Assembly (NCBI GenBank): GCA_002279355.1
Contig: NCBV01000010.1
Coordinates: 38,329 to 102,328, forward strand
Origin: Acidiphilium sp. 37-60-79
Lineage (GTDB): Bacteria > Pseudomonadota > Alphaproteobacteria > Acetobacterales > Acetobacteraceae
Length of the DNA stretch: 64,000 bases
Direction: 5' to 3'
Below, piece by piece: positions 1 to 10,474 of this stretch. The notes under the pieces are model-generated. The model had not been told where the DNA came from. It saw nothing but the letters and a program-made list of their open reading frames with translations, and did not search any database. A program made the position numbers and the translations under genes. How positions within the stretch are numbered: position 1 is the stretch's first letter; each line of letters begins with the position of its first letter.

Positions 1-1362
1 ACTGTATTGCTCTCCGGCGGCAATAATACTGTCTCGGCTGACAGCTATTACGGCTCCACCGGCACGGCGACATTCAACAACATCACCACCTATGCTGGCA
101 ATAACGTCATTCGTTTGAACGCCGGCACCGATATTGTGGCCTCGGCGGGCACCGATTCGATTTTTGCTCTCGCCAACAAGGCTGACATCACCGTCACCGG
201 CGCGGGCGCCTATGTTGGGTTGAACAAAGTGCAAACCGAATCGTCGGTTACGGCTTCAGGAACCAACCAGACCATCAATGTGAATGGCACACGCGATGTC
301 GTTGATGCATCGAACCTCGGCGCGGGCAGCTATGTCTATGTGAATGGTCAGTCCAACACCGTGACGCTGGGTGCAGCAGGCAATGTGCTGGTCGGGCCGA
401 CCGGGTCGAATAACACCATCACCGGCGGTGCTGGAGCACCGGTCGCAGATTTCGGCACGCATGATTTAGTTTCGATGACCGGGGGCCTCACTTACGAATA
501 TGGCACGAACTCGACATTGATCGGGTCGAACTCTGCCCGGGTCTATGCCGATGGCACCGGCGATACGGTCAATATTTCAGGGTCGGCGATCGGCACCGGC
601 ACGATGACCGGCGGTACGTTTAATGCTTCAGGCAGCACCCATCTGGCACTCGGTGGCAAAAACGCTGGAAATTTGGTCAATTTGAGCGGCACGGCCACGG
701 CGGGGATCAACGGCGATTCGGTGGTCACCAGCGGCAATAATTTAGTGGCGAGCTACAGCAACGCCAATAGCGTGACGGTCGGCGGTTCCAATGCCGCCTT
801 GTTCACCTTCGGTGGCTCCACCACCGTGACGGTCACCGGTTCAGCCACGCTTGCCGTTTATGAAGGCGGCGGCACGGCCGACGTGCAGAATGGCGGCACC
901 GGCACGATTGTCGCTAATCAGGGGGCGGGTTCGGTTACCATCAATGCCGGTGCCGGTGCGGCCACCTTATTTGGCGGCACCAGCGGCAGCAATTTGCTCA
1001 TTGGCGGCTCAAGCGGCGCGAACTATCTCGCGGCGTCTGGCAATTCCACCCTTGAGGCGAGTGGTGGCGCTACCACCATGGTCGGCGCTGCGGGCACCGA
1101 ATCGATGATGGGCAGCGCGGCAACGGGGGCGACCAATCTGTTCTTGTTTGGCTCCCTGGCGACCGGTGCCGCCACCATCAGTGGCTTCGCCGCAACCAAC
1201 GGCTCGATTGTGTTGCAGGACGGCGTCACTGTTACAGGAACCGGCACAGTTTCTGGCGGTCAGACGCTCAGCCTGTCGAACGGCGGATCGATTGAATTGT
1301 TCGGTTTCAGCGGATCACTCACCTCGGTCACCGCAGCGGGTGGGATCACCACCCTCACCTAA
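1..1362 (+). CDS. Glycine/threonine-rich repeat protein, 5' end missing
   Basis: The frame is open from the first base of the window to a TAA at 1360, so this is the last 453 residues of a longer protein. It is almost entirely short beta-type repeats rich in Gly, Thr, Ser, Asn and Val, with recurring NTITGGAG-, AGTD- and LIGGSSGAN-like units. These resemble parallel beta-roll or adhesin passenger repeats. The canonical RTX nonapeptide GGxGxDxUx is only loosely met. The C-terminus has alternating hydrophobic strands (LSLSNGGSIELFGF) and ends in ITTLT, like many type I-secreted proteins; there is no autotransporter barrel. Likely a secreted or surface adhesin, but the export signal is not certain. 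No secretion genes lie nearby in the window. Confidence 0.75.
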   Translation, partial: TVLLSGGNNTVSADSYYGSTGTATFNNITTYAGNNVIRLNAGTDIVASAGTDSIFALANKADITVTGAGAYVGLNKVQTESSVTASGTNQTINVNGTRDVVDASNLGAGSYVYVNGQSNTVTLGAAGNVLVGPTGSNNTITGGAGAPVADFGTHDLVSMTGGLTYEYGTNSTLIGSNSARVYADGTGDTVNISGSAIGTGTMTGGTFNASGSTHLALGGKNAGNLVNLSGTATAGINGDSVVTSGNNLVASYSNANSVTVGGSNAALFTFGGSTTVTVTGSATLAVYEGGGTADVQNGGTGTIVANQGAGSVTINAGAGAATLFGGTSGSNLLIGGSSGANYLAASGNSTLEASGGATTMVGAAGTESMMGSAATGATNLFLFGSLATGAATISGFAATNGSIVLQDGVTVTGTGTVSGGQTLSLSNGGSIELFGFSGSLTSVTAAGGITTLT

Positions 1363-1371
1363 CCGATCAAA

Positions 1372-1404
1372 AAACCCGGCGGCGCCGCAAGGTGTCGCCG
1401 GTTT
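1372..1404 (+). terminator. Possible hairpin terminator after the repeat protein
   Basis: AAACC-C-GGCG (1372-1381) can pair with CGCCGGTTT (1396-1404) around a GC-rich loop, just after the stop codon at 1362. There is one bulged C and no clear U-tract, so termination is only plausible. Confidence 0.35.
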
Positions 1405-1482
1405 ATGTCCGATCATTTAGGCGCGAGGCGCTTGTGAAGCGGCCAGCACAGCTCATTTGTCGATTATGGGTAAATTCAGTGC

Positions 1483-2574
1483 GTGCCAGTCGTGACCAGC
1501 GCTTACCTTAATCGGATCGGCACTGCGGTACCCGATCATAATGTTCACCAAGGCTTCGTCGGCTACGCGCAAAGCAAGCTAGCGCCGCGCGATGCCCGGC
1601 TATTTGCCCGCATGGCGCAACGAGCCGGCATTGAGCGGCGATACTCCACCCTCGCGCTCGGTGATTTGGCGCAGGGCGGGGACGACGCGCAGGGATTCTA
1701 CCGTCCTGGCTCATTTCCTGACACCGGTGCGCGCATGGCGGTGTTTGAGCGCGCTGCACCGGTGCTCGCCGAGCGGGCCATCGCTGATTTGAGCGCCGAT
1801 CTCACCGATATTACCCATATTATCGTCGCGTCCTGCACCGGCTTCACCGCGCCGGGTCTCGATCAGCATCTGGTCGCACGGCTCGGCCTGCGGCGTGATG
1901 TGCAACGCACTCTGGTCGGCTTCATGGGCTGTTCGGCGGCCGTTCCCGCCTTGCGCTTGGCCCAGCAGGCGGTGCTCGCCGATCCGGCCGCACGGGTGCT
2001 GGTCATTAACCTTGAACTCTGCACCCTGCATTTGCAGGAAACCGACGATCTGGAAACCGCGCTCACTTTTCTGCTGTTCGGCGATGGCTGTTCGGCCAGC
2101 CTCGTCAGCGCGGACGCCACCGGCCTCGCCCTCGGCGATTTCCGGGCGGCAACCATTCCCGATACCGAAGAATTGATCACCTGGCGCATCGGCGCCCAGG
2201 GCTTTCTGATGCATCTTTCCGGTGGGGTGCCCGCAGCGATTGCCCACGCGCTGCGCGCCGAGCGCGAACGCGGCGATGCGGACGGGCTGCTGCGCGGTGC
2301 AGGCACCCAGGATATCGATGTCTGGGCCGTGCATGCGGGCGGCCGCACTGTGCTCGATGCGGTGGAATCCGGGCTGGCGCTCGCACCCGAGGCGCTAGCA
2401 GCATCGCGTGCGGTGCTGGCCGACCACGGTAATATGTCTTCCGCCACTGTCATGTTCGTGCTCAAACGCATCATGGCAGAGCAAAATGCGGCGCTGGTTC
2501 CGGGCGCACGCGGCATGGCGATGGCGTTCGGCCCCGGCATGGTCGCTGAAACCTTTCGCTTCGCCGCCCTGTGA
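1483..2574 (+). CDS. Type III polyketide synthase (chalcone synthase-like)
   Basis: Thiolase-fold homodimeric enzyme of 363 residues that condenses an acyl-CoA starter with malonyl-CoA units to make alkylpyrone, resorcinol or phloroglucinol-type products. The Cys-His-Asn triad is visible: C150 in GFMGCSAA, H284 in VHAGG and N317 in DHGNMSSA. The GTG at 1483 lacks a strong ribosome site but is the only start that keeps the whole N-terminal domain. It is followed 10 bases later by a methyltransferase and then an FAD oxidoreductase, so the three genes look like one operon making a methylated, oxidised aromatic or pyrone product. Starter unit and product cannot be read from the sequence. Confidence 0.9.
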   Translation: MPVVTSAYLNRIGTAVPDHNVHQGFVGYAQSKLAPRDARLFARMAQRAGIERRYSTLALGDLAQGGDDAQGFYRPGSFPDTGARMAVFERAAPVLAERAIADLSADLTDITHIIVASCTGFTAPGLDQHLVARLGLRRDVQRTLVGFMGCSAAVPALRLAQQAVLADPAARVLVINLELCTLHLQETDDLETALTFLLFGDGCSASLVSADATGLALGDFRAATIPDTEELITWRIGAQGFLMHLSGGVPAAIAHALRAERERGDADGLLRGAGTQDIDVWAVHAGGRTVLDAVESGLALAPEALAASRAVLADHGNMSSATVMFVLKRIMAEQNAALVPGARGMAMAFGPGMVAETFRFAAL

Positions 2575-2584
2575 GGGAGCGACC

Positions 2585-3292
2585 ATGATCGATCTATCGC
2601 GTCGGCAAATGCTCGATGAGGTGATGGATGACCCGTCGCTCGACCCCGCGATTTACGCCCGCTGCATCACCGACCTCGCCAAAGTCAACCAAATCACGAT
2701 GACCCACCGGCCAACCCTCGCATGGCTCGCACGGGGCCTGCGCGATTGGCCAAGGGCGCAGCCCATTACCCTGCTGGATGTGGCCTATGGCAATGGCGAT
2801 TTGCTGCGCGCCATTGGCCGTTGGGCCGCAAAGCACGGTTACATCGCGCAGTTGAGTGGCGTCGATTTGAACCCGCGTAGCGCCACCGTCGCCAATGCGG
2901 CCACACCAACCGGCATGGATATCACTTATCACACCAGCGACGTGTTCACCTTCGCCCCGGCGCAAAAGCCCGATTTCATCGTCACCTCGCAATTCACCCA
3001 TCATCTCGACCAAGCCCAGCTGGTCGCGTTGCTGCGTTGGATGGACGCAACCGCGCAGCGCGGCTGGCTGATCGCCGATTTGCACCGTCACCTGATCCCC
3101 TATTACGGCTTTCGCTGGCTAGCGCGGTTGTTTGGCTGGCACGCGATTGTGCGCCTGGATGGCACCGCCTCAATCGCGCGCAGTTTTCGCCGCGCCGATT
3201 GGCAGCACGCCTTGGCCGAAGCCGGCGTTGCCGCTTCCATTCGCTGGAATATGCCGTTTCGCTATTTGATCACCGCCCCTCCTGTTCAATGA
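2585..3292 (+). CDS. SAM-dependent methyltransferase of the polyketide operon
   Basis: Protein of 235 residues. The Rossmann motif I is LLDVAYGNGDLL near residues 63-74, followed by the acidic GVDLNP strand that binds the SAM ribose. The C-terminal part (HHLDQAQLVALLRW) is typical of class I methyltransferases. The ATG at 2585 sits behind GAGGGAGCGACC and is preferred over upstream in-frame codons lying inside the polyketide synthase gene. Only 10 bases separate it from its neighbours on each side, so it probably O- or C-methylates the polyketide product, or an intermediate on the way to the FAD enzyme. Substrate is inferred from context alone. Confidence 0.82.
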   Translation: MIDLSRRQMLDEVMDDPSLDPAIYARCITDLAKVNQITMTHRPTLAWLARGLRDWPRAQPITLLDVAYGNGDLLRAIGRWAAKHGYIAQLSGVDLNPRSATVANAATPTGMDITYHTSDVFTFAPAQKPDFIVTSQFTHHLDQAQLVALLRWMDATAQRGWLIADLHRHLIPYYGFRWLARLFGWHAIVRLDGTASIARSFRRADWQHALAEAGVAASIRWNMPFRYLITAPPVQ

Positions 3293-3302
3293 TCCCTGAG
3301 CC

Positions 3303-4433
3303 ATGATTATTGTCGCGGGCGGTGGCCTTGCGGGCGCCGCGTCGGCCTGCGCGCTCGCGCAAGCAGGCCAGGCTGTTACGCTGATCGAGCGCGATCATGC
3401 GCCAGTCGACAAAATATGCGGCGAGTTTCTCTCCATCGAGGCGCAAGAATCGCTCGCCGCCTTGGGGCTTGATGTGGCGGCTCTGGGCGGTCACCCGATC
3501 GGTCGGCTGCGCCTGATCTACGGCAGCGCCGCCGTCGCGGTTGATTTGCCGTTCACCGGCATCGGGCTCACCCGCAAACGCCTGGACGCCGCGTTGCTCG
3601 ATCATGCGCAGCGTGCGGGCGTAAACATCCGGCGCGGCGTGGCGATCAAGCGGGTGGAGGCGGGCGCCGCGCTGGCGCTGGATTTGGCCGATGGCACCCG
3701 GCTCGAAGCCACGACGCTGCTGCTGGCCACCGGCAAGTACGAACTGCGCGGTGCCGCGCGGCCCGTTGCCGCGCCGGGCGATCTGGTCGGCTTTAAAATG
3801 TATTTCCGGCTGAACCCGGCCGCGCGAGCGCAGGTCGCGGATCATATCGAGCTATTTTTATTTGATCGCGGCTATGCTGGGTTGCAGTTGGTGGAGGGCG
3901 GGGTCGCTAATCTGTGCCTGCTGGTCACGCGGGCGCGCCTCGCCGCGCTGGGGGGCAGTTGGGTTGCGCTCCTCGCGGATTTGCAGCGCGAAACCCCAAT
4001 CCTCGCCGAGCGCCTCGCCGGGGCAACGCCGCTATTGGATCAGGCGTTGACCATTGCCCGCGTGCCTTACGGGTTTATCCATCGCCCGACCGAAGCGGAC
4101 CCCGCGCAGCTATTCCGCTTGGGCGATCAGGCAGGGGTGATCCATTCCTTCACCGGCGACGGGATGGCGATTGCGTTGCACAGCGCTGCCCTGGCCGTGG
4201 CCGCTATCACCAACGGTGAACCATCCGCGCTCTATCATCAGCGTTTGCGGCGCGATATTGCCGGGCAAATCACCCGCGCCTCATTGCTCTATCGCGCCCA
4301 GCAATCAGCCTCCGCGCAACGCGCTTTGTTCGCCCTCGCCCAACGCGCCCCGTTCGCCCTGCGGTGGGTGGCGCGCTATACCCGCGTGCCGCTGCGCGCC
4401 CGGCGCCGGGTCAATCAGGATCTGCCGCGTTGA
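3303..4433 (+). CDS. FAD-dependent oxidoreductase / monooxygenase of the polyketide operon
   Basis: Protein of 376 residues with a dinucleotide-binding GGGLAG (residues 6-11) and an acidic ribose-binding end of strand 2 (LIERD). A second FAD motif, [17 protein letters not shown], lies near residues 270-287. This is the geranylgeranyl-reductase / PHBH-like flavoprotein group (UbiH-type fold). With the polyketide synthase and methyltransferase it completes a common bacterial trio; a hydroxylation or ring oxidation of the product is the obvious role but is inferred. The last 23 bases overlap the 3' end of the convergent thiE gene. Confidence 0.82.
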   Translation: MIIVAGGGLAGAASACALAQAGQAVTLIERDHAPVDKICGEFLSIEAQESLAALGLDVAALGGHPIGRLRLIYGSAAVAVDLPFTGIGLTRKRLDAALLDHAQRAGVNIRRGVAIKRVEAGAALALDLADGTRLEATTLLLATGKYELRGAARPVAAPGDLVGFKMYFRLNPAARAQVADHIELFLFDRGYAGLQLVEGGVANLCLLVTRARLAALGGSWVALLADLQRETPILAERLAGATPLLDQALTIARVPYGFIHRPTEADPAQLFRLGDQAGVIHSFTGDGMAIALHSAALAVAAITNGEPSALYHQRLRRDIAGQITRASLLYRAQQSASAQRALFALAQRAPFALRWVARYTRVPLRARRRVNQDLPR

Positions 4434-5043
4434 TCGCCGCCTGCAAGGCGCGCACGCCCGCCGCCGGGCCATCCGGATGGTTCCAGATCGCGCCGATCAC
4501 CGCCAGGAATTCCGCGCCTGCTTGGACCAACGGGCCACAATTTACTGCATCGATGCCCCCGATGGCCACGGCGGGCACCTCCATCGTCTCGCACCACCAA
4601 GCCAACGTCTCCAGGCGAGCGGCGCTCGCTTGCTTGGTGCTGGTTGGGAAAAACGCGCCAAACGCCACATAATCGGCCCCGGCATTGGCGGCCTCAATCG
4701 CGAGATGGCGCGAATCATGGCAGGTCACGCCGAGGCTGAGTTTGCCCAACGCCGCTCGCGCCGCAGCAACACCGCCCGGCCCGAGATCCTCTTGGCCCAA
4801 ATGCGCGCCATCGCAGCCGGTCGCAACCGCCAAATCGGCCCGATCATTGAGCAAAAACGCCACCCCGCGCGCATGCACCATCGGGCGGAGCGCATCGATC
4901 GCCCGCCGCCATTGTGCGTCATCGGCCTGTTTCAGCCGGAGCTGCACGCAGGCAATCGGTCCGGCATCGAGCGCCGCCGCCAGTGCGGCGGGAAAATGCG
5001 CCAGATCGATCTGCGGCGGGGTGATCAGATAAAGTTCGCTCAA
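4411..5043 (-). CDS. thiE: Thiamine-phosphate synthase
   Basis: TIM-barrel enzyme (210 residues) that joins the thiazole phosphate and HMP pyrophosphate halves of thiamine. Visible family signatures are [41 protein letters not shown] and VAIGGI, in the usual order; the length matches ThiE. It overlaps the upstream aldolase gene by 4 bases (ATGA-type junction), so the two are translationally coupled. The 3' end overlaps the convergent flavoprotein gene by 23 bases. No TPP riboswitch is visible upstream of the operon and no other thiamine gene is nearby. Confidence 0.92.
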   Translation of the reverse strand: MSELYLITPPQIDLAHFPAALAAALDAGPIACVQLRLKQADDAQWRRAIDALRPMVHARGVAFLLNDRADLAVATGCDGAHLGQEDLGPGGVAAARAALGKLSLGVTCHDSRHLAIEAANAGADYVAFGAFFPTSTKQASAARLETLAWWCETMEVPAVAIGGIDAVNCGPLVQAGAEFLAVIGAIWNHPDGPAAGVRALQAAINAADPD

Positions 5044-5954
5044 GCCTTGCCCTGATAGATCGCAATCACCTGCGCGAGCAGCGCCAGTGCCTCGTCACGC
5101 GGACGGGTAAAGGCGTTGCGGCCAATGATCGAGCCGGTAGCGCCGCCATCGCGCAGGGCGCGGACGGTGGTGAGCAGGCTCGCCTCATCGGTCGCCTCGC
5201 CACCGGAGAACACCACCATCCGGCGGCCCGCGAAGCAGGATTGCACCACATGCTCGATCCGTTTGGGCATGGTGGAAATATCAACTTTTTCATAGGCTTT
5301 CTTCGCGGCATCCAGCCCGATATGGGCGGTCGGCGGCTTGACCTTGATAATATGCGCGCCGAGCAAGGCGGCCATATGGGCGGCATAGGCGCAAATATCG
5401 ATGGCGGTTTCCCCGGCTTTGTCGATCAGCGGGCCACGCGGATAGGACCAAAGCACCACGGCAAGCCCGGCGGCTTTCGCTTCCTCGGCCAATTCGCGGA
5501 ACTCTTCCATCATGTCGAACTGATATTCCGACCCCGGATAAATCGTGAAGCCAATCGCCGCACAGCCAAGCTGCAGCGCATCCGCGACCGAGCCGGTGAT
5601 GGCTTGATCTTTCTCGGTGGCGAGGCTGTTGGAGGAGTTCATTTTGAGAATGGTGGGCAAGCTGCCCGCATAGCTGTCGGCGGCGGCTTGGAGCATGCCG
5701 AGCGGCGCGGCATAGGCCGAAAGCCCGGCATCAAGGGCGAGTTGGAAATGATAATGTGGATCATAGGCGGCGGGATTGGCGGCAAAGCTGCGTGCCGGCC
5801 CATGCTCAAAGCCTTGATCGACCGGCAAAATAACCAAATGGCCCGATCCGCCCAGCTTGCCCTGCATCAGGATGCGCGCAAGGTTGCCCTTGCTGCCAGG
5901 GTTGTCGCTTTCGTACCAGCCGAGGATTTTTTTGACCCGTTGTGTCACGCGCAT
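5040..5954 (-). CDS. fbaB: Class I fructose-bisphosphate aldolase (DhnA/FbaB type)
   Basis: Schiff-base aldolase of 304 residues in the archaeal/DhnA family. It cleaves fructose 1,6-bisphosphate to the triose phosphates in glycolysis and runs the reverse step in gluconeogenesis. [11 protein letters not shown] is at residues 43-53, [10 protein letters not shown] at 101-110, and the HIIKVKPPT segment at 201-209 carries the Schiff-base lysine candidate (K204 or K206). The start ATG at 5954 is preceded by GGGAGAATTCC. It is the first gene of a two-gene unit with thiE. Confidence 0.9.
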   Translation of the reverse strand: MRVTQRVKKILGWYESDNPGSKGNLARILMQGKLGGSGHLVILPVDQGFEHGPARSFAANPAAYDPHYHFQLALDAGLSAYAAPLGMLQAAADSYAGSLPTILKMNSSNSLATEKDQAITGSVADALQLGCAAIGFTIYPGSEYQFDMMEEFRELAEEAKAAGLAVVLWSYPRGPLIDKAGETAIDICAYAAHMAALLGAHIIKVKPPTAHIGLDAAKKAYEKVDISTMPKRIEHVVQSCFAGRRMVVFSGGEATDEASLLTTVRALRDGGATGSIIGRNAFTRPRDEALALLAQVIAIYQGKA

Positions 5955-5996
5955 GGAATTCTCCCGTTCGCTCAGATGTTGCGCGCTGGGTCTAGC

Positions 5997-6440
5997 CTAG
6001 TTTTTCGCACGCGTCAGCCCCGCGCCAGCGAGCGCTGGTCCGATCAACCAATGGCGCAATTCAGCATCGTCGCTGTTTGCGGTCGCATCGAACGCTGGGG
6101 GTGCCGCATGCCATAAGTCGGCGTCGGTTTCGCGCGCAATCGCGGCGATTTGATCAAAAATCACCGTCTCGGCCGACAGGATCACGCCGCGCAACCCGAT
6201 ACGCAGCGCCTCCAGTGCCCGCCCGGCGGCATCGCCGCAATCAAGGAGCGAATAGCCGGTAAACGACGCTTGCTCCAGCAAGGCCCGCCACCAGGGCGCA
6301 CCGGCATAGAGCACAAAGCCGGGCGGCGAGAGTAATGTTACCGGCAAACCGGGTGCCAGGGCGCGGGCGATGGTTCGGTGATCATGGACAATAACCGCCG
6401 GAGGCGCGGGCGCAAACCTATTGATCGCGATCCACCGCAA
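5997..6440 (-). CDS. Hypothetical protein of 147 residues behind ftsK
   Basis: I do not recognise a named family with certainty. The protein is soluble, Ala/Leu-rich and of even composition, with [20 protein letters not shown] near the N-terminus and [20 protein letters not shown] in the middle. The alternation of beta and alpha segments suggests a small Rossmann-like fold. Its ATG at 6440 lies inside the 3' end of ftsK (23-base overlap), so it is probably translated from the ftsK transcript. Codon use matches its neighbours, which supports a real gene. Confidence 0.65.
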   Translation of the reverse strand: MRWIAINRFAPAPPAVIVHDHRTIARALAPGLPVTLLSPPGFVLYAGAPWWRALLEQASFTGYSLLDCGDAAGRALEALRIGLRGVILSAETVIFDQIAAIARETDADLWHAAPPAFDATANSDDAELRHWLIGPALAGAGLTRAKN

Positions 6441-8862
6441 TCAGCACTTCGCGCTTGCCCACATGATTGGCCGGGCTGACCACGCCCGCTTTTTCCATCT
6501 GTTCGATCAATTTCGCTGCACGATTATAGCCGATTTGCAAATGGCGCTGCAAAAAGCTGGTGCTCGCCTTGCCTTCGCGGGCAACCACCGCGACCGCCTG
6601 CTGATACAGCCCGCCTTCGCCGGATTCGGCGGCGGCGAGGCCGGGTAGGGCAGGGGTGTCGTCATCGACCGCCTCGGTAACCGCCTCAACATAATCAGGC
6701 TCACCCTGCTCGCGCAGGAACGCCACCACATCCTCAACCTCGCGGTCGGTCACGAACGGCCCATGCACGCGGGTAATCCGCCCGCCACCGACCATATAGA
6801 GCAAATCGCCCATGCCCAGCAGCTGTTCGGCGCCCTGTTCACCCAAGATGGTGCGACTATCGAACTTGCTGATCACCTGAAACGAAATGCGGGTGGGGAA
6901 ATTGGCTTTGATTGTGCCGGTGATCACATCGACCGAGGGGCGCTGAGTGGCCATAATCACATGAATACCCGCAGCCCGCGCCATTTGCGCAAGCCGCTGC
7001 ACGGCGGCTTCGATTTCCTTGCCCGCGACCATCATCAGATCGGCCATTTCATCGATCACCACCACAATCAGCGGCAGCGCTTGCAGCGCAATCGGCTGGT
7101 CTTCCAGGATCGGGCGGCCGGTTTCCTCGTCAAACCCGGTTTGCACCCGCCGGGTCACCACCTCGCCTCGCGCCAGCGCCTCATTCACCCGCTCATTATA
7201 CCCGGCGATATTACGCACGCTGAGCTGGCTCATCGAGCGGTAGCGCCGCTCCATTTCGCGCACCACCCATTTCAACGCAGCCACCGCCTTGGCAGGCTCG
7301 GTCACCACCGGCGCGAGCAGATGCGGGATGCCTTCATAAACCGATAATTCGAGCATTTTCGGATCAATCAGGATCAAGCGGCACTCTTCGGGTGATAGCC
7401 GATAGAGCAGCGAGAGAATCATCGCATTAATGCCAACCGATTTGCCCGAGCCGGTGGTGCCGGCGATCAGCAAATGCGGCATGCGCGACAAATCGCCAAT
7501 CACTGGGATGCCGCCAATATCCTTGCCCAGCGCGAGAGCGAGCTTGCCGGAATGATTGTCCCACTCCGCGACTTCCATCAATTCAGAGAGAAACACCGTC
7601 TCGCGCTTGGCGTTGGGCACCTCAATGCCGATCACATTGCGCCCCTGCACCGTGGCGATGCGCACCGCAAGGGCGGACAGGCTGCGCGCAATATCATCGG
7701 CAAGCCCGATCACCCGCGCCGAGCGAATGCCCGGGGCTGGTTCAAGCTCGTATAACGTCACCACCGGGCCAGGGCGGATTTCCACAATGCGCCCCTGCAC
7801 GCCATAATCGGCGAGCACGGTTTCCAGCAGCCGCGCATTGGCTTGCAGCGCCTCAGCGGACGGGCCAACCTCGCCACGCGGCGGTGCGGTGCGCAGCAAT
7901 TCCAGCGGCGGCAGCCGCCAATGCGCGTCCGGCAGCGGCAACCGTTCTTGCTTCGGCGGCGCTTTTTTCACCGGCGCGGCGCGGGTCAGCCGCACTTTCG
8001 CGGCATCCGTGCCGGGCTTCACCGCGCTTAGACCCATCTCCGCACCACGCAGATTGGCCGGGCTCGGCTGATCGGGCGGATCAAACAGGCTGGCCTCAAT
8101 GCCGTGCATCATGCCCGCGCCATCGCCCACCCGACCATGGTTGGCTGGTGCGCCGGATGATGACGCGCGATCAAGCGGCGCGCTGGCCAATACCGGCGCA
8201 AGCCAAGCGGAAACGCTGCCCGCCCCGCCGCGTGCGCCTCGCACCGATCCTTGCGCCACCCGTGCCGCGCGCGATCCGGCGGCCCGCCATTCGCCGAAGG
8301 TCAGGCCAATCGCATAGAGCGCCGCCGGCAGGCCGATCACCAACGCGATCAGCGGCGCCACTAGCCCGCCGATGGCCCCCCAATTTGATTGACCGAGATG
8401 GCTGCCCGTCTGACCCAGCAGCGCGCCCACCACGCCGCCCAACCCGGCATAGGCGGGAAAATGCACCGAAACCGTCGCATGCCAGGCCCCCAGCGCGCCC
8501 GCGAGGCAGGGCATCGCGATCAGGGTCGCGAGCGCCCGCCACCGCCAACGGCGCAGCACGCCACGATTGATCAGCACGAACGACCAGCCGAACAACACCA
8601 AGGCGGGCAGGGCGCCCAACAGGCCAAATCCTTGCAGCAACCCATCTGCCAGCACCGCTCCCGGCGGCCCGAGCAAATTACGCACCGGCAGATTGGAGGC
8701 GGTGTTGAAGGAAGGGTCACTCGGATGATAGCTGACCAGGGCGATCAGTAAGGTCAGCCCGATCAAGGTTAGCACCAGAGCCAGAATTTCCGCAGCACGG
8801 CGGCCCAGCCGCGCCTTCAGCGCTGGCGACAAAAACGGACGGGATTGCGTGGTCACGGACAT
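6418..8862 (-). CDS. ftsK: DNA translocase FtsK
   Basis: Septum-anchored hexameric motor that pumps chromosome dimers toward dif/XerCD at division. At 814 residues it has an N-terminal block of about four membrane helices ([36 protein letters not shown] and others), a short Pro/Ala linker, then the motor. Walker A is GTTGSGKS with K474; a Walker B-like [10 protein letters not shown] lies near residue 604. The C-terminal gamma winged helix ([19 protein letters not shown]) reads the KOPS sequence. I chose ATG 8862 ([10 protein letters not shown]); the frame runs 22 codons further upstream without family similarity. The 3' end overlaps the next gene. Confidence 0.95.
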   Translation of the reverse strand: MSVTTQSRPFLSPALKARLGRRAAEILALVLTLIGLTLLIALVSYHPSDPSFNTASNLPVRNLLGPPGAVLADGLLQGFGLLGALPALVLFGWSFVLINRGVLRRWRWRALATLIAMPCLAGALGAWHATVSVHFPAYAGLGGVVGALLGQTGSHLGQSNWGAIGGLVAPLIALVIGLPAALYAIGLTFGEWRAAGSRAARVAQGSVRGARGGAGSVSAWLAPVLASAPLDRASSSGAPANHGRVGDGAGMMHGIEASLFDPPDQPSPANLRGAEMGLSAVKPGTDAAKVRLTRAAPVKKAPPKQERLPLPDAHWRLPPLELLRTAPPRGEVGPSAEALQANARLLETVLADYGVQGRIVEIRPGPVVTLYELEPAPGIRSARVIGLADDIARSLSALAVRIATVQGRNVIGIEVPNAKRETVFLSELMEVAEWDNHSGKLALALGKDIGGIPVIGDLSRMPHLLIAGTTGSGKSVGINAMILSLLYRLSPEECRLILIDPKMLELSVYEGIPHLLAPVVTEPAKAVAALKWVVREMERRYRSMSQLSVRNIAGYNERVNEALARGEVVTRRVQTGFDEETGRPILEDQPIALQALPLIVVVIDEMADLMMVAGKEIEAAVQRLAQMARAAGIHVIMATQRPSVDVITGTIKANFPTRISFQVISKFDSRTILGEQGAEQLLGMGDLLYMVGGGRITRVHGPFVTDREVEDVVAFLREQGEPDYVEAVTEAVDDDTPALPGLAAAESGEGGLYQQAVAVVAREGKASTSFLQRHLQIGYNRAAKLIEQMEKAGVVSPANHVGKREVLIAVDRDQ

Positions 8863-8931
8863 TAATTGCGGCACTCCGAACGGTCTTGCGCGAACTATAC
8901 ACCGAAACCGTCTGATTCCACAAAACAAATC

Positions 8932-8955
8932 AGCCGGACCCGCAAGGGCCCGGCT
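8932..8955 (-). terminator. Second terminator hairpin downstream of amt
   Basis: AGCCGG (8932-8937) pairs with CCGGCT (8950-8955), extended by CCC/GGG around a GCAA tetraloop with one A-C mismatch. Read on the minus strand it is followed by TGATTTGTTTTG, a T-rich tail. It lies beyond the first amt terminator, between amt and ftsK. Confidence 0.55.
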
Positions 8956-8964
8956 GTTGGGAGC

Positions 8965-8992
8965 AAAACCCCGACCCGCGAGCGGATCGGGG
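8965..8992 (-). terminator. Rho-independent terminator of amt
   Basis: On the minus strand CCCCGA-T-CCGC, a two-base loop and GCGG-G-TCGGGG form a strong hairpin (8969-8992) followed by TTTT. It starts 12 bases after the amt stop codon. Confidence 0.75.
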
Positions 8993-9004
8993 CAGGCGAG
9001 AAAA

Positions 9005-10366
9005 TTAGTCGCCCATCACCGGCACGCCGCGCGCGCCATCGGCAAAGATTGCGTAGGCTTCTTCGCCGTGCGCCGCTTCGTCGCCCATGGCCAGCATTTC
9101 GTCATCCATGCGCAACGGCACAACCAAGCCGATCAGCTTGAGCAGAATGAACGTGCCAACCACGTTCAGCACGATGATGAAGGCTGCGCCATAGAATTGC
9201 AGCACCAACTGGTGGAAATTACCGAAATACCAGCCGGTGATGCTCACCGCACTGTCCTTGCCGGTCGCGAGATACTCGACCATTTTTGGATCGGCCATCA
9301 CGCCGACGCCAAGGCCGCCGATCAACGCCGCGACACCATGGGTGTGGATGACCCCCAACGTATCATCGACTTTGGCAAACAGTTTGGTCTTGCCGAGCTT
9401 GTTCCAGGTCAGCCAGGGCAAAGCGCCGGAGAAAATGCCCAGAATGATTGCTTCAAGCCCGTTAATATAGCCTGCCGCCGGGGTAATCGCGACCAATCCG
9501 GCGATCATGCCGTTTACCGCGCCGAGCACCGAGGGCTTACCGAAGGTGAACACGTCCAGCATCAACCAAACCAACAGCGAGACGGCGGTGGTCAAATGCG
9601 TATTCAGCACCGCCGCACCGGCATCGGCATTGGCGAAGTATGGATCGCCGCCGTTAAAGCCGGACCAGCCGAGCCAGAGCAGACCCGCACCCACCAGGGT
9701 AATCAGCAACGAGTTCGGCGGAAACACTTCGCGATCGCGCTTGAGGCGCGGACCAATCACTGCCGCCGCCGTAAAGCCCGATGCCGCGGCAGCCAAGTGA
9801 ATGACATAGCCGCCCGAGTAATCGACCACGCCGAGCGAGCCGAGCCAGCCGCCGCCCCAGAGCGAATAGGCGCCGATTGTGTAGACGAAAGTCGTCCAAA
9901 GCGGGACAAAAATCATCCAGGCTTTGAAATTCATTCGCCCCAGCACTGAGCCGGCCAGAATGATCGGGGTGATCGCGGCAAACACGAACTGGAAATACAC
10001 CAACGTCGCCATGCCATAGCCCAAAGGCGGCATGCCGCCAGCAGCCGAGGGAATGATCGCTTGTTTTTCCTCATTCCACGCCGAGGTAATCTGGCCAGGA
10101 TGGCCGATAAACGCCCCTAACTTGCCGACATTCAGCCACGGCTTGCCGAACGACATATTATAGGCCCACAGCATCCAGACGATCAGCACCACGGCAAAAG
10201 CATAAAACGCCATGAAGGCCGAGTTGATCGCCCATTTTTTCTTGACGATGCCACCATAAAGCACAACCAGCCCTGGCACGCTCATCAACCCGACCAAGGT
10301 GGCCGAGGTTAATTGCCATGCGTTATCACCCGTATTGAGCCAACTCGGTGAAGGTACAAGCGACAT
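9005..10366 (-). CDS. amt: Ammonium transporter Amt
   Basis: Inner-membrane ammonium channel/transporter of 453 residues with about eleven hydrophobic segments. It begins with [20 protein letters not shown] typical of the family, has the conserved [16 protein letters not shown] segment, and carries the twin-His region including [18 protein letters not shown] 10366 has GGAG seven bases upstream; the open frame continues 48 codons upstream but without family similarity. No glnK gene is adjacent, which is unusual because amt is normally paired with a PII gene. A sigma-54 promoter at 10448-10462 and two terminators downstream point to a single-gene, nitrogen-regulated unit. Confidence 0.93.
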   Translation of the reverse strand: MSLVPSPSWLNTGDNAWQLTSATLVGLMSVPGLVVLYGGIVKKKWAINSAFMAFYAFAVVLIVWMLWAYNMSFGKPWLNVGKLGAFIGHPGQITSAWNEEKQAIIPSAAGGMPPLGYGMATLVYFQFVFAAITPIILAGSVLGRMNFKAWMIFVPLWTTFVYTIGAYSLWGGGWLGSLGVVDYSGGYVIHLAAAASGFTAAAVIGPRLKRDREVFPPNSLLITLVGAGLLWLGWSGFNGGDPYFANADAGAAVLNTHLTTAVSLLVWLMLDVFTFGKPSVLGAVNGMIAGLVAITPAAGYINGLEAIILGIFSGALPWLTWNKLGKTKLFAKVDDTLGVIHTHGVAALIGGLGVGVMADPKMVEYLATGKDSAVSITGWYFGNFHQLVLQFYGAAFIIVLNVVGTFILLKLIGLVVPLRMDDEMLAMGDEAAHGEEAYAIFADGARGVPVMGD

Positions 10367-10447
10367 TCGGTTTCTCCGTATTTCCCAGCCGTCTATGTTG
10401 CGGGCCCAAGCGGACCCGAGGCAGCAAACTGCACCAGCGGGGAACAA

Positions 10448-10462
10448 GCAGGGATCGTGCCA
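10448..10462 (-). promoter_or_regulatory. Sigma-54 (RpoN) promoter of amt
   Basis: The minus strand reads TGGCACGATCCCTGC, with GG and GC elements separated by exactly 10 bases as sigma-54 requires; only the first T of the -12 TTGC is changed. It lies 82 bases upstream of the amt start, which fits nitrogen-limitation control through NtrC. Confidence 0.7.
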
Positions 10463-10474
10463 ACCATCATTGGC

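Noticed and set aside
8849..9949. Long + frame of 366 codons opposite amt
   Set aside because: It is the antisense of the amt gene; the sequence is rich in His/Arg/Gln, typical of shadow frames, and amt is certain.
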